The notes: generated from the sequence alone by a model not told the origin. A stretch of DNA of 64,000 nt from Anaerolineae bacterium (GCA_020849765.1 JADLAY010000069.1:310001-374000), one strand, 5' to 3'; counted from the stretch's first letter, positions 44,580 through 53,265 are shown. Program-made: numbers and translations.

Positions 44580-45320
44580 TTAACGCGAACTCCCCAACCG
44601 GCGCGACAACTCATCCGCCAGCCCGATCAACGTCTCGGTGAGCGCAGGCAACTTCTCGTAGGACACGCGTCCAGCCGGGCCGGAAATCCCGATCGCCCCG
44701 ACGACGCGGCCATTGAAGCCATAGACCGGCGCGGCGATACAGCGAACCCCTTGCACGTGCTCCTCATCGTCAGAGGCGTAGCCTTGTCGCCGCACCTGCT
44801 CGATGTGCAGCTTGAGCGCCTCCGGATCGGTGATCGTGCGCGGCGTGAACAACGGCAGCGAATCGACCTGCGCGTGACGGCTGAAGGCGAGCAGCACCTT
44901 GCCGAGCGCCGTACAATGCAGCGGCGACATGGTGCCGATCTCAGATTCGACGCGTAGAATCGACGGTGATTCGACCTGATCGATGTAGAGCGCCCTGCCT
45001 TGCGACAGAATCGCCAGATGTGAGCATTCACCCGTCTCGTGTGTCAGCCGCCGCAAGAACGGGTGCGCGTGGTCGCGCAGCGGCATCCGGTTGAGCACGC
45101 GGTTGCTTAACGTCACGACTCGTGGCCCTAGCGTGAAGCGCCGCGTATCCGCGTCCTGCTCCGCGTAGCCATAACTGGCCAGCGTGTGCAGCAAACGGGA
45201 TGCGCTGCTCTTATCGACATTGAGGTGGTGAGCGAATTCCCCGATACCCATGCCTTGTTCCGCGTCAGCCAGCATGTCCAATATCTCTAAACCGCGCGCC
45301 AATGACTGTATGATGGTCAA
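44580..45320 (-). CDS. IclR-family transcriptional regulator
   Basis: 246 residues. IclR proteins have an N-terminal winged helix (here SLARGLEILDMLADAEQGMGIGEFAHHLNVDKSSASRLLHTL) and a C-terminal ligand-binding domain (from about 80; CSHLAILSQGRALYIDQVESP, MSPLHCTALGKVLLAF, GIGISGPAGRVS-like end). They respond to catabolic intermediates such as glyoxylate, pyruvate or aromatic acids. The start is a TTG with GGAGG 8 bp upstream. It probably controls itself and the 36-44 kb enzyme operon through the two operator copies. The ligand is not predictable. Confidence 0.93.
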   Translation of the reverse strand: MTIIQSLARGLEILDMLADAEQGMGIGEFAHHLNVDKSSASRLLHTLASYGYAEQDADTRRFTLGPRVVTLSNRVLNRMPLRDHAHPFLRRLTHETGECSHLAILSQGRALYIDQVESPSILRVESEIGTMSPLHCTALGKVLLAFSRHAQVDSLPLFTPRTITDPEALKLHIEQVRRQGYASDDEEHVQGVRCIAAPVYGFNGRVVGAIGISGPAGRVSYEKLPALTETLIGLADELSRRLGSSR

Positions 45321-45340
45321 CTCTACGCCTCCGGTGAGCT

Positions 45341-45369
45341 ATTTGCAACGATGTTGCGCAATATGCAAC
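45341..45369 (-). promoter_or_regulatory. IclR-type operator, copy 2 (iclR promoter)
   Basis: On the plus strand the element has TTGCAACG followed by TTGCGCAATATGCAA (45354-45368). Its reverse complement aligns with the copy at 44512-44540 without a gap (GTTGCATATT, GCAA, CGTTGC and final AT identical). It is 21-49 bp before the iclR start codon, consistent with autoregulation. Confidence 0.7.
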
Positions 45370-45675
45370 TAAAGAATTCCTGAAGATATTATCGCTGAAT
45401 GGAGAGCCAGCCCACTCTGGTCTATTGAAATAGAAATAGTAGTTGGTGATCCGACAACACAATTGTTTCACAATTGGTGGTGTTCTTCAATAGATTGCGG
45501 GGAGTGAACCGGCAGAGGAGCGTGCAACGCAGCTCCAGGACCTGCACGACGCACGACGAGAGTGCGCTTACTTAATCCCTTGCCTACCCTGACGACTCCG
45601 CCATTTCGATGCTATGGGTTGTCAGCCTACTCTCATACTTGTTAAACTTTTCACAACCATGGAGGGAGTGCAACC
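45370..45675. other. Divergent promoter region of iclR and the copper operon
   Basis: No gene. It should hold the leftward iclR promoter and the rightward PCuAC promoter. An imperfect inverted repeat at 45454-45484 (ACACAATTGT pairing with ACAATTG followed by a bulged GTGGTGTT) may be a second protein site or leader hairpin. GGAGGGAG at 45661-45668 is the ribosome site of the PCuAC gene. Confidence 0.45.
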
Positions 45676-46575
45676 ATGCAGAGAAAATTAGTGGTGATTC
45701 TTGGTCTGGTGTTGTTGGTTCTGGCGAGCGGCGCGGCAGCGCAATCGGATATGGGCCTGATCGTCGTCTATAACGTTTGGGCGCGCCCAACCACAGGTGG
45801 TGAGGGCGGCATGGCGGGCATGAATATGGATCATGGCGACGGCGACATGGGGTCGATGGGCTCGATGGAGTCGTCGGCGACCTCGACCGTCCCCAGCGCG
45901 GCCTACTTCATGATCGAAAATCGCGGTGCCATGCCGGTCGTGCTCGCCAGCGTGACCAGCCCGGTGGCCGGGCGTGCGGAAATTCACCGCACGGTCGTCG
46001 AGGATAATGTCGCGCGCATGGAGCCGATGGAAGACGGTGTTGAAATCGCGCCCGGTGAAACCTTCAGCTTTGAACCCGGCGGTTATCACGTCATGCTGCT
46101 CGATCTCGTTAAAGATCTGCAAGCAGGCGATTACTTCGCGCTGACGCTTCATTTTGAGATGACGGGCGACGAAGCCATGAGCCAGGATGTCATGGTCGGC
46201 GCGATTGTTCAGGATTTGCCCTATGAGAACGATGGCGTCGTCGTCTGGATCGACTCGGTCGATTACGACGAGACGATGCCGGAAGCAGCCAGCGCGGTGC
46301 TGGAGTTCGAATACCCGGAGGATCACGTCAACCGGCTCGTGAACATCAGCCACATGGGCATCGACCTGCCCTTCACTGTTGAGGGCGCCGATCAAATCAA
46401 CACGGTGACCGTCGATCTGGCAGCCATGTTCGACATGATGTACGTGCCGGAGACGCTCGCCCTGCCGATCACGATCACGCTGGAGGATGGCACGAGCTTT
46501 GATCTTGCGCTGCCCTTCTCCCAGGCGAGCGAGATGATGGGCGGCATGAATATGGAAGGCCAGGATGGTGGCTGA
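45676..46575 (+). CDS. Copper chaperone PCu(A)C-type protein with Met/His-rich insert
   Basis: 299 residues. PCuAC proteins carry Cu(I) outside the membrane to the CuA/CuB sites of cytochrome c oxidase. Signal peptide 1-22 (LVVILGLVLLVLASGAAAQ). The family motif H-x10-M-x22-H-x-M is exact: His104, Met115, His138, Met140. A Met/His/Asp-rich linker lies at about 46-64 (GMAGMNMDHGDGDMGSMGSM), probably an extra copper-binding strip. The last ~130 residues form an unrecognised beta-rich domain ending in GGMNMEG. It is followed by SCO1, the classical partner in CuA assembly. Confidence 0.87.
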   Translation: MQRKLVVILGLVLLVLASGAAAQSDMGLIVVYNVWARPTTGGEGGMAGMNMDHGDGDMGSMGSMESSATSTVPSAAYFMIENRGAMPVVLASVTSPVAGRAEIHRTVVEDNVARMEPMEDGVEIAPGETFSFEPGGYHVMLLDLVKDLQAGDYFALTLHFEMTGDEAMSQDVMVGAIVQDLPYENDGVVVWIDSVDYDETMPEAASAVLEFEYPEDHVNRLVNISHMGIDLPFTVEGADQINTVTVDLAAMFDMMYVPETLALPITITLEDGTSFDLALPFSQASEMMGGMNMEGQDGG

Positions 46576-46600
46576 TCGATCCAAATCAAGCCGCCTGATC

Positions 46601-46606
46601 TATAAT
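46601..46606 (+). promoter_or_regulatory. Possible -10 box of SCO1 gene
   Basis: A consensus TATAAT 40 bp before the SCO1 ATG, in the 70-bp gap after PCuAC. The -35 position is poor (GATCCA), so this is a weak internal promoter at best; the genes probably share one transcript. Confidence 0.3.
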
Positions 46607-46645
46607 CAGCAGTTCGTATAAGCTTGTGCCGATTGTGTTATCGCC

Positions 46646-47320
46646 ATGACCACTCCAGAGAAGACGAATCAGCACGCCGGGCCCAATCGTACCGCGTTTT
46701 GGGTCCTGTTCGGCGTACTCCTGGTCGGTATTGCACTGACCGGGATCGCCATCATGAGCAGCGTGAGCCAGTCGCTCGCTCCCGCGACGCCGACGCCGCA
46801 GATCGAGGGCATCACCGCGATTGTGCCGCCCGACCCGCTGCCCGATTTCACGCTCACCAGCAGCAAGGGGGAGCCGATCAGCCTGAGCGATTTTGCCGGG
46901 CGCTATGTACTGCTCTTCTTTGGCTATACGCACTGTCCTGATTTCTGCCCATTGACGCTGGCGAAGGAAAAAGTCGTTCACGAGCAACTGGGCGACCTGG
47001 CCGACAGGTTCGCTGTGGTCTTCGTCAGCGTCGATGGTGAGCGCGATACGCCCGAAGCACTCGACGATTACCTGTCACGCTTCGATCCGTCGTTCGTCGG
47101 CATGACCGGCGACGAGGAAACGCTGCGCGCGATCGGCGTTCCCTACGGCCTGTCGTTCACGCTCAACAAGACGTCGCCGGATGACACGGACTACTCCGTC
47201 GATCACAGCACGTTGACCTACGTGATCGACCCGGAGCAGCGCCTGCATTCGCTCATCTCGTTCAGCACCGAAGCGGGCGTGATCGTCGATTACCTACGCA
47301 TGTTGGCGACCGCGAGCTGA
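46646..47320 (+). CDS. SCO1/SenC-type copper assembly protein
   Basis: 224 residues. SCO proteins deliver copper to, or reduce, the CuA site of cytochrome oxidase. Membrane anchor at about 16-38 (TAFWVLFGVLLVGIALTGIAI), thioredoxin-like domain from about 65, with copper ligands Cys97 and Cys101 in THCPDFCPLT and His187 in SVDHSTL. Length and motif are standard. The start at 46646 follows the PCuAC stop by 70 bp. The pair marks an aerobic respiratory chain with an aa3-type oxidase, encoded outside this window. Confidence 0.93.
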   Translation: MTTPEKTNQHAGPNRTAFWVLFGVLLVGIALTGIAIMSSVSQSLAPATPTPQIEGITAIVPPDPLPDFTLTSSKGEPISLSDFAGRYVLLFFGYTHCPDFCPLTLAKEKVVHEQLGDLADRFAVVFVSVDGERDTPEALDDYLSRFDPSFVGMTGDEETLRAIGVPYGLSFTLNKTSPDDTDYSVDHSTLTYVIDPEQRLHSLISFSTEAGVIVDYLRMLATAS

Positions 47321-47343
47321 TCTCGACGGTTCCAACGTATTTT

Positions 47344-47374
47344 TTGCAACTGTCTTGTGTGCGCCGCGTATAAT
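47344..47374 (+). promoter_or_regulatory. Likely promoter of the coiled-coil membrane protein gene
   Basis: TATAAT at 47369-47374 with TTGCAA at 47344-47349, 19 bp apart, 23 bp before the ATG at 47397. It is preceded by a T-rich stretch (ATTTTTTGC) after the SCO1 stop that may contribute to termination of the upstream transcript. Confidence 0.4.
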
Positions 47375-47396
47375 TAAAACGGGAAAAGGATGCGAC

Positions 47397-48209
47397 ATGA
47401 CAGAACAACAGGTACGCGGTCGCGCGCTCGGCGCCATCATTGTCAATGCACTCACGCGATGGGAAAGTTTGCTCACCGTCGGGCTGACGGCAGGCTTGGT
47501 CATCTTCCAGCCGACGCCGTTCGATTGGTGGCAGCCCTGGTTCTGGCTCGTCGGCGGTGCATTGGCGGAGGCCGCCCTGGTTATCTCGGCCATCACCGAT
47601 CCGAACGCGGCCCGTGAGGCGGTTTCGCGCGAGTTCGAGCAGAAATTCGACCTGCGCCAGATCAAAAGCCCCGTTTCGCGCAAACGCCTGGAAGATGCGC
47701 TCGAATACCGGCGCAACATGCTGACGCTGGTCGGGCGACACAAGGGCGCCATGGCGATGAGCCTGGCCCAGACGACCTCGGACGTCGATAACTGGATCAG
47801 CCACATGTACGATCTGGCACTTCACATCGACGACTTTGAAGAGAACGAACTCGTGCGCCGCGACCGTTCGCAGGTGCCGCAGCAGATCGAGCAGGTGCAG
47901 CGCCGTCTGACGACCGAGCGCGACGAACGTGTGCGGCAGGATCTGCAATTACAGCTTGAGCAGCTCAACAATCAGCTTGATAACCTGCGCGCGACGGCCA
48001 GCAGCGCCAAACGCGCGGAGATCCAACTGGAAAGCACGCTGACCGCCCTGGGCACCATCTACGCCCAGATGTCGCTGTTGGGCACCAAAGAGGTCGATAG
48101 CGCGCGTGCGCAGCGTCTGCGCGAGGACGTCAAAGACGAAGTCGCCAGCCTGCAAGACACGATTGAAGCGATGGATGAAGTCCAGGCGCAAAGCCTGAGA
48201 CTGCGCTGA
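47397..48209 (+). CDS. Unrecognised membrane protein with long coiled coil
   Basis: 270 residues; no family recognised. Two short hydrophobic segments near residues 26-40 (LLTVGLTAGLVIFQP) and 47-64 (WFWLVGGALAEAALVISAI) make a membrane hairpin at the N-terminus. Residues about 80-265 are charged, with long helical stretches and heptad-like spacing (VPQQIEQVQRRLTTERDERV, QLEQLNNQLDNLRATASS), so a cytoplasmic coiled coil of about 150 residues is likely. AAAAGG before the ATG at 47397. The gene lies 6 bp before the alpha/beta hydrolase gene. I do not propose a function. Confidence 0.7.
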   Translation: MTEQQVRGRALGAIIVNALTRWESLLTVGLTAGLVIFQPTPFDWWQPWFWLVGGALAEAALVISAITDPNAAREAVSREFEQKFDLRQIKSPVSRKRLEDALEYRRNMLTLVGRHKGAMAMSLAQTTSDVDNWISHMYDLALHIDDFEENELVRRDRSQVPQQIEQVQRRLTTERDERVRQDLQLQLEQLNNQLDNLRATASSAKRAEIQLESTLTALGTIYAQMSLLGTKEVDSARAQRLREDVKDEVASLQDTIEAMDEVQAQSLRLR

Positions 48210-48215
48210 TCCTAG

Positions 48216-49091
48216 ATGTTGCCCGGCGTCGACATCGAACACCACGACGTACGCACGCGCGGCGCGCGTTTGCACGTCGCGCAAGCCGGGTCGCCGGATA
48301 GCGATCTCGTTCTGCTGCTGCATGGCTTCCCCGATTCCTGGTATGGCTGGCGTCATCAAATCCCGGCGCTGGTCGCCGCAGGCTATCGCGTTTGGGCGCC
48401 GGATCAACGCGGCTACAATCTGAGTGAAAAACCGCAAGACCTGAGCGCTTACAACCTGGACGCCCTTGCCGACGATGTCATCGATCTGTTGGACGCCGCC
48501 GGGGCCGAACGGGCTTATCTCGTCGGGCATGACTGGGGCGCATCGGTCGCCTGGTGGGTGGCGCTCCGTCACCCGGAGCGCATCAAGAAGATGGCGATCC
48601 TGAACGTGCCACACGGCTCCGTCATGCTCAAGACGCTGCGCAGCAATCCGGCGCAGCTGCTCAGAAGCTGGTATGGCTTCTTCTTTCAACTACCCTGGCT
48701 GCCCGAACGGCTCATGCTGGCCAACAATGCACAGCTCGGGATTAATATCCTGGTGCGCACGTCCAATCCAGGCTCGTTCAGCGATGAAGACCTGGCAGCT
48801 TGTCGAGCGGCCTGGCAACAGCCGGGTGCGGCGACCGGGATGCTCAACTGGTATCGCGCCTTTGCCCGACGGCGTCCCGATCCCGCCCCCGACCCGCGCG
48901 TCCACGTCCCGACGCTGATCCTATGGGGCGTCAATGACGTGGCCTTGATGCGTGAGATGGCTTCGGCCAGCCTGGATTATTGCGATGAGGGTGAGCTCGT
49001 CTCGTTTGAAAACGCGACGCACTGGCTGCAGCATGACGAGCCGGAACGCGTCAACCAACATCTGATCGAGTTCTTTGGCCGCGGCACGTAA
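48216..49091 (+). CDS. Alpha/beta hydrolase (epoxide hydrolase-like)
   Basis: 291 residues. Oxyanion-hole motif LLLHGFPDSWYGW at about 33-45, nucleophile in the GHDWGAS elbow (Asp, as in epoxide hydrolases and haloalkane dehalogenases), acid Asp in LWGVNDVALM and His in NATHWLQHDEPE. The elbow Asp favours an epoxide or haloalkane substrate over an ester. ATG at 48216, 6 bp after the coiled-coil gene's stop, so the two are probably co-transcribed. The lid helices (about 140-200) are the specificity part. Function is assigned at family level only. Confidence 0.88.
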   Translation: MLPGVDIEHHDVRTRGARLHVAQAGSPDSDLVLLLHGFPDSWYGWRHQIPALVAAGYRVWAPDQRGYNLSEKPQDLSAYNLDALADDVIDLLDAAGAERAYLVGHDWGASVAWWVALRHPERIKKMAILNVPHGSVMLKTLRSNPAQLLRSWYGFFFQLPWLPERLMLANNAQLGINILVRTSNPGSFSDEDLAACRAAWQQPGAATGMLNWYRAFARRRPDPAPDPRVHVPTLILWGVNDVALMREMASASLDYCDEGELVSFENATHWLQHDEPERVNQHLIEFFGRGT

Positions 49092-49121
49092 GATCATCCC
49101 GCAGCACATTGGAGGCACTTC

Positions 49122-49898
49122 ATGCGCGTCGTATTCGTCATGATTGATGGGCTGCGGCCTGACGCGATTGACCGGGCGGACACGCCGACGCTGCACAGCA
49201 TCATGGCGCGCGGTTCGTATACGCTCGCGGGCCAATCGGTCATGCCATCGATCACCCTGCCGTGCCACACGTCGATCTTTCACAGCGTGCCGCCGACGCG
49301 ACATGGCATCACCGATAATAACTGGCGACCGATGGCGCGTCCGGTTATCGGTCTGCTTGAAGCTGCCAGTGACGCCGATAAGCGCAGCGCCTTCTTCTAC
49401 AACTGGGAAGAACTGCGCGATCTAAGCCGACCGGGCAGCCTCGATTACTCGTATATGGTCAAGGCGGCCTACCAGATCGATTACGGTGACCGGCTGGTGG
49501 CCGAGGCGGCAGCGCGTGACCTGGCCACCTACGACTTCAGCTTCGTTTACCTGGGCACGGTCGACTCGGCGGGCCACTTCTTCGGCTGGATGTCGGATGG
49601 CTATCTGGAGCAGGTAAGGCGCGTCGATGCGGAACTGGCGAAAGTCGTCGCGGCGCTCCCTGAAGACACCGTCCTGATCGTCCACAGCGACCACGGCGGG
49701 CACGACCGCTTCCACGGCACTGATCTGCCCGAAGACATGACGATCCCGTGGATGATCGCCGGGCCGGGCATCCGCGCCGGGTACACGATCGAGCGTGAAG
49801 TGACGCTGCTGGATACCGCGCCGACCATCGCCCGCCTGCTCGAACTCAAAGTTCCGGCGGATTGGGAAGGCACCTGCGTCGACGAGGTCTTCGAATAG
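49122..49898 (+). CDS. Alkaline-phosphatase-fold enzyme (type I phosphodiesterase/nucleotide pyrophosphatase)
   Basis: 258 residues. Metal site: Asp in VVFVMIDGLRPDAI, nucleophilic Thr in the MPSITLPCHTS stretch (residues 41-51), second metal site in TVDSAGHFFG and VHSDHGGHDRF. This layout is the type I phosphodiesterase/nucleotide pyrophosphatase (ectonucleotide pyrophosphatase) branch, with a smaller size than usual (258 residues). No signal peptide is seen, so it is probably cytoplasmic. TTGGAGG precedes the ATG. The gene converges with the MFS gene, 6 bp apart, with no visible terminator. Confidence 0.87.
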   Translation: MRVVFVMIDGLRPDAIDRADTPTLHSIMARGSYTLAGQSVMPSITLPCHTSIFHSVPPTRHGITDNNWRPMARPVIGLLEAASDADKRSAFFYNWEELRDLSRPGSLDYSYMVKAAYQIDYGDRLVAEAAARDLATYDFSFVYLGTVDSAGHFFGWMSDGYLEQVRRVDAELAKVVAALPEDTVLIVHSDHGGHDRFHGTDLPEDMTIPWMIAGPGIRAGYTIEREVTLLDTAPTIARLLELKVPADWEGTCVDEVFE

Positions 49899-49904
49899 CC
49901 AGGA

Positions 49905-51152
49905 TCAAGCAGCGGGCTGGGCTTCTGTGGTCAGCCGCGCATAGATCGGGCGCAGGATGATCAGGTAGCCCAGCGCGACCAGCCCACCCGTGATGAAACA
50001 GACCGTCCACAACGCTTCCGCGCCCAGGCGTTGGAAGATTGTCCCGCCGATGATCGGCCCGATGGCGAACGCTGCTCCGTATGACGCGCCGAAGATCCCC
50101 TGGTACAGGCCGCGCCGCGAGGGGGGTGAAATGTCGGCAATGATGGCTGACCCCAATGGCGCGGCCATGAGTTCGCCCAGCGTCCACACGGCGACGGCAA
50201 GAGCGAAACCCGCGGTCGTCGTCGCGAAGGCATTCAGTCCGAAGCCAGCGCCTGTCAGGACGGCTGCCAGCGCCAGCACCGCCAGGCGTGAGTAGCGCTG
50301 CAAATACTGGCTGATCGGCAGCCCGACCAGCACGATGATCAGGCCATTGAGGGCGATCGCTAACCCGTAGTCGGCTTCGTTCAAGCCGCGGGCTTCCATC
50401 GCCAGCGGCATCGTCACGCCGGATTGGTCGTAAATCGCAGCAACGCACATGCCCAGGAGCGCGATCACGATCATGAAGCTGAACGCCGGGCGCTCCCCCG
50501 GGGCAATCCTGGGCAGACTGAATCTCAGCGCGTGCGGCTGCTTTTCAGGCTTCTCGATCGTGGGCCGCGTTTCTGGAATGAACAGCAGCACAACCAGCCC
50601 GAACAAAAAGGTCGTCACCGCGTCGCCGACGAAGAGATAGATGTAGTTCTGCTGTGCCAGCCAGCCCGCCAGCGCCAGCCCGATCGACGCGCCCAGGTTG
50701 ATCGCCCAGTAGCGCAGGGCGAACGCGCGCACCCGGTCCCCCGCCGAGACGACGTCGGCGATCAAGGCGGATGCCGCCGGGCGATACAGATCGATGAAAT
50801 AACCAAAGGCGAACGTCAGCACGCCAATCGTGACGTGATCCCGCGCGAAAAAGAGCAGCATCTGCAGCACGGGCGTGATGAAGAAGCTGAGCATCATCGT
50901 TCGCCGCCTACCGATGCGATCAGTTAGGTAACCGCCGCTCAGGTGCGCTGTCAGCGATCCGAAGCCGAGCAGACCGACGATCAATGCGGCTTCTTCCGTC
51001 GTCAGCCCGCGCTCGTTGGTGAGAAAGAGCGTCAGGAACGGCTGCACGAAGATGCCGATCCGGTTGATCAGCGTTCCGACCCAGAGCAGCCAGAACGCTC
51101 GCGGCAGCCCGACAGTCATATTCCTCAGATAAGTCACTGCGGCAGTCGGCAT
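49905..51152 (-). CDS. Major facilitator superfamily transporter
   Basis: 415 residues, 12 membrane helices. Motif A is clear in the loop between helices 2 and 3: GGYLTDRIGRRRTMM, and a weaker copy occurs in the second half. N-terminal tail is short and starts at the ATG at 51152 (GAGGGC upstream). The family includes drug/H+ antiporters and sugar or metabolite transporters; the overall sequence (PFLTLFLTNERGLTTEEAA) is of the DHA1-type drug efflux look, but the substrate is not identifiable. Confidence 0.9.
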   Translation of the reverse strand: MPTAAVTYLRNMTVGLPRAFWLLWVGTLINRIGIFVQPFLTLFLTNERGLTTEEAALIVGLLGFGSLTAHLSGGYLTDRIGRRRTMMLSFFITPVLQMLLFFARDHVTIGVLTFAFGYFIDLYRPAASALIADVVSAGDRVRAFALRYWAINLGASIGLALAGWLAQQNYIYLFVGDAVTTFLFGLVVLLFIPETRPTIEKPEKQPHALRFSLPRIAPGERPAFSFMIVIALLGMCVAAIYDQSGVTMPLAMEARGLNEADYGLAIALNGLIIVLVGLPISQYLQRYSRLAVLALAAVLTGAGFGLNAFATTTAGFALAVAVWTLGELMAAPLGSAIIADISPPSRRGLYQGIFGASYGAAFAIGPIIGGTIFQRLGAEALWTVCFITGGLVALGYLIILRPIYARLTTEAQPAA

Positions 51153-51391
51153 AAATGCCCTCGATTTTCAACGTGGCGCGTAGGGCGCGGCAATACAAAT
51201 GTATTATGGCGCACAAATGTTCTGTATACAAGCGATTGGATTCGCTGTCAACGGATATAGTTGTGACTAAATTGGACGCGGAGACGCCACATTCGCGCAG
51301 AATTACCCTGGAAATCTAAAACATAATCGTTAAAATGAACCTCTATCTTCCGAAAATTGCCGCCGAGCGGCGTTCATAAGGGCAGATTTAC
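51153..51391. promoter_or_regulatory. Divergent promoter region of MFS and rpsD
   Basis: 239 bp, AT-rich. A TAAAAT at 51331-51336 is a reasonable -10 for rpsD, 56 bp before its ATG, but a clear -35 was not found. A small GC stem (GCCGC/GCGGC, 51358-51370) lies in the leader about 22 bp before the start; S4 often represses its own translation from the leader, so this may be a regulatory structure. No gene here. Confidence 0.4.
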
Positions 51392-52018
51392 ATGGGATCG
51401 TATCATGGACCCCGCGCGCGGGTTATGCGCCGTTTCGGAGAGGTGCTCGTCCCGCGGCCAAAATATCATCGTATTCTCGAAAAGCGCAGCTACCCACCGG
51501 GCGAGCATGGCAAAGAAAAAGCCTTCCGCAGCGGTCGCCGCAGCGACTTCGGTATCCAGCTCAACGAGAAGCAGAAGTTGTCGTTCATCTACAACGTGCG
51601 TGAGTCACAGCTTCGCCGCTACTTCAACCGTGCGCGCCGGATGCCGGGCAACACCGGTAACAACCTGATCCTGCTGCTGGAGCGTCGCCTGGACAACATG
51701 GTCTATCGCGCCGGTTTCGCGGCCACGATCTGGGCTGCGCGCCAGTTGGTCAAGCATGGTCACGTCACCGTCAACGGCGAACGCGTCGACCTGCCGTCGT
51801 TCCAGCTCAAGCCGGGCATGACGATTGCCGTCAGCGAGCGCATGCGCAAGAACGTGCACGTCATCGAATCGATGGAGAGCACGGCTCACAACCTGTCGTA
51901 CCTGATGGTCGACAAGGACAACATCAGCGCCCGCTTCTCGCACATTCCGGAACGTGGCGAAGTCCCCGTGCCGGTGCAGGAAAGCTTCGTGGTCGAGTTC
52001 TACAACCGCCTGGTCTAG
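51392..52018 (+). CDS. rpsD: 30S ribosomal protein S4
   Basis: 208 residues. S4 nucleates assembly of the 30S body by binding the 16S rRNA five-way junction. MGSYHGPRARVMRRFGEVLV is the N-terminus; EHGKEKAFRSGRRSDFGIQLNEKQK and the S4 RNA-binding domain at about 95-160 (LERRLDNMVYRAGFAATIWAARQLVKHG with HVTVNGERV) are diagnostic. The N-terminal zinc-binding cysteines of the C+ form are absent, so this is a zinc-free (C-) S4. It stands alone, not beside rpsM, rpsK or rpoA, as in several Chloroflexota. Confidence 0.98.
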   Translation: MGSYHGPRARVMRRFGEVLVPRPKYHRILEKRSYPPGEHGKEKAFRSGRRSDFGIQLNEKQKLSFIYNVRESQLRRYFNRARRMPGNTGNNLILLLERRLDNMVYRAGFAATIWAARQLVKHGHVTVNGERVDLPSFQLKPGMTIAVSERMRKNVHVIESMESTAHNLSYLMVDKDNISARFSHIPERGEVPVPVQESFVVEFYNRLV

Positions 52019-52041
52019 TCCTCGCCAACGCTCAGAAATGC

Positions 52042-52073
52042 AAAAGACCCGTCAACGCCGACGGGTCTTTTTG
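52042..52073 (+). terminator. Rho-independent terminator of rpsD
   Basis: AAAAGACCCGTC (52042-52053) pairs with GACGGGTCTTTT (52060-52071), 6-nt loop AACGCC, ending in a T-run; 23 bp after the rpsD stop. The symmetrical A- and T-tracts would also let it work for the leftward YeiH gene that ends at 52100. Confidence 0.92.
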
Positions 52074-52099
52074 TTTGCCCCACTGTGTGCACAGGCGCA

Positions 52100-53215
52100 C
52101 TAGTAAGCGCCGATCAGCCGCAGAGCTTCAATCACCACCAAGCTGAGGACTCCCACACAGACCGCCGTGCCGAAGCCGACGTAGAACGGGCGCAGTCCCA
52201 GCGCGCGCAGTTGGCGCAGCCCGGTCGAAAGGCCGACGGCAGCCATCGCCATCGCCAGCAGCGCTTCGGAAAGCGACTGAATATTCCTGGTGAAGCTGCT
52301 CCAGTCCGCCTCGTTGAGCAGGCCGAAGGCGAGCCCGTTGCTGAGCGTCAAGTCGCCGATCGTGCGCAGCGCCGCCATGACGACGAAGCCGATGATGAAC
52401 AGCGGGAACAGGCTGAAGAACGACTGGTGTTTGCGCTCTTCGTCCGAGAGATTCTGGCGGTGATAGTAGATCGTCATCAGCGGCACGACGACGGCGATGA
52501 AGACGTTGCGGATCAGCTTGGTCACTGTCGCCGTGTCCAGCGCTTGCGGCGCGTTGAAGATCTGCGAGTAGATCAGGCCGCTCCCGGCCACCTGCGCCGT
52601 CTCGTGGATCGAGGTGCCGAGAAAAAGACCGGCGGCCGTATGATCGGTGCTGAACAACAGGTGCGCCAGATAGGGATAGAGAAGCATCGCCAGCACGCCG
52701 AAGACTGTGATGTTGGCGACGGCGTAGGCGACTTCTTCCTCTTTCGCGTCGATAGCGGGCCCGGTGGCGACGATGGCCGTCGCGCCACAGATGCTGGTGC
52801 CAACGGCGACCAGTGTGCTCATGCGCGGTGAGAGATGCAGCCGCTCCCCCAGCCAGCGCGTGAAGATCAGCGCGCCGCTGATGCAAACGATGATGACCGG
52901 CAGCGCCAGCGATCCCAGACGAAAAACGTCGCTCAGGCTCAGGCGGATGCCGAGCAGGATGATCCCCAGCCGCAGGACGAATTTGAGACTGAACTGAATA
53001 CCCGGCTTGAAGCTGGCGGGCAGCGCCACGGTATTGCTGACGAGAATGCCGATGATGATCGCCATCATGATGCCGGAGATCGGTGTCCTGCTGAAGCCGA
53101 GCAGATTGACGCCGATGATCTCACTCGCCTGGATACCCAGGAAAGCGACCAGTCCCGCCAGCAGGACACCGGGCAGCAGGGTGGGAATGGCGCGTAAGGA
53201 GAATGACTTCGGCAT
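52100..53215 (-). CDS. YeiH/YadS-type putative sulfate exporter
   Basis: 371 residues, about 10 membrane helices. The family marker GTSICGATAIVATGPAIDAKEEEVAYAVANITVFG lies around residues 140-174, with GTSIHETAQVAGSG further on, both as in YeiH. The family is often called a putative sulfate exporter, but some members are linked to taurine or sulfite metabolism and there is little direct proof. The ATG at 53215 fits the family length; AAGAGA lies upstream. The promoter faces the rightward ROK gene promoter across a shared 225-bp region. Confidence 0.87.
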   Translation of the reverse strand: MPKSFSLRAIPTLLPGVLLAGLVAFLGIQASEIIGVNLLGFSRTPISGIMMAIIIGILVSNTVALPASFKPGIQFSLKFVLRLGIILLGIRLSLSDVFRLGSLALPVIIVCISGALIFTRWLGERLHLSPRMSTLVAVGTSICGATAIVATGPAIDAKEEEVAYAVANITVFGVLAMLLYPYLAHLLFSTDHTAAGLFLGTSIHETAQVAGSGLIYSQIFNAPQALDTATVTKLIRNVFIAVVVPLMTIYYHRQNLSDEERKHQSFFSLFPLFIIGFVVMAALRTIGDLTLSNGLAFGLLNEADWSSFTRNIQSLSEALLAMAMAAVGLSTGLRQLRALGLRPFYVGFGTAVCVGVLSLVVIEALRLIGAY

Positions 53216-53265
53216 GAAGGTCTCTTTTCCAGGCGATGGGGCCAATTTGGAATTATTTTAGAAAG

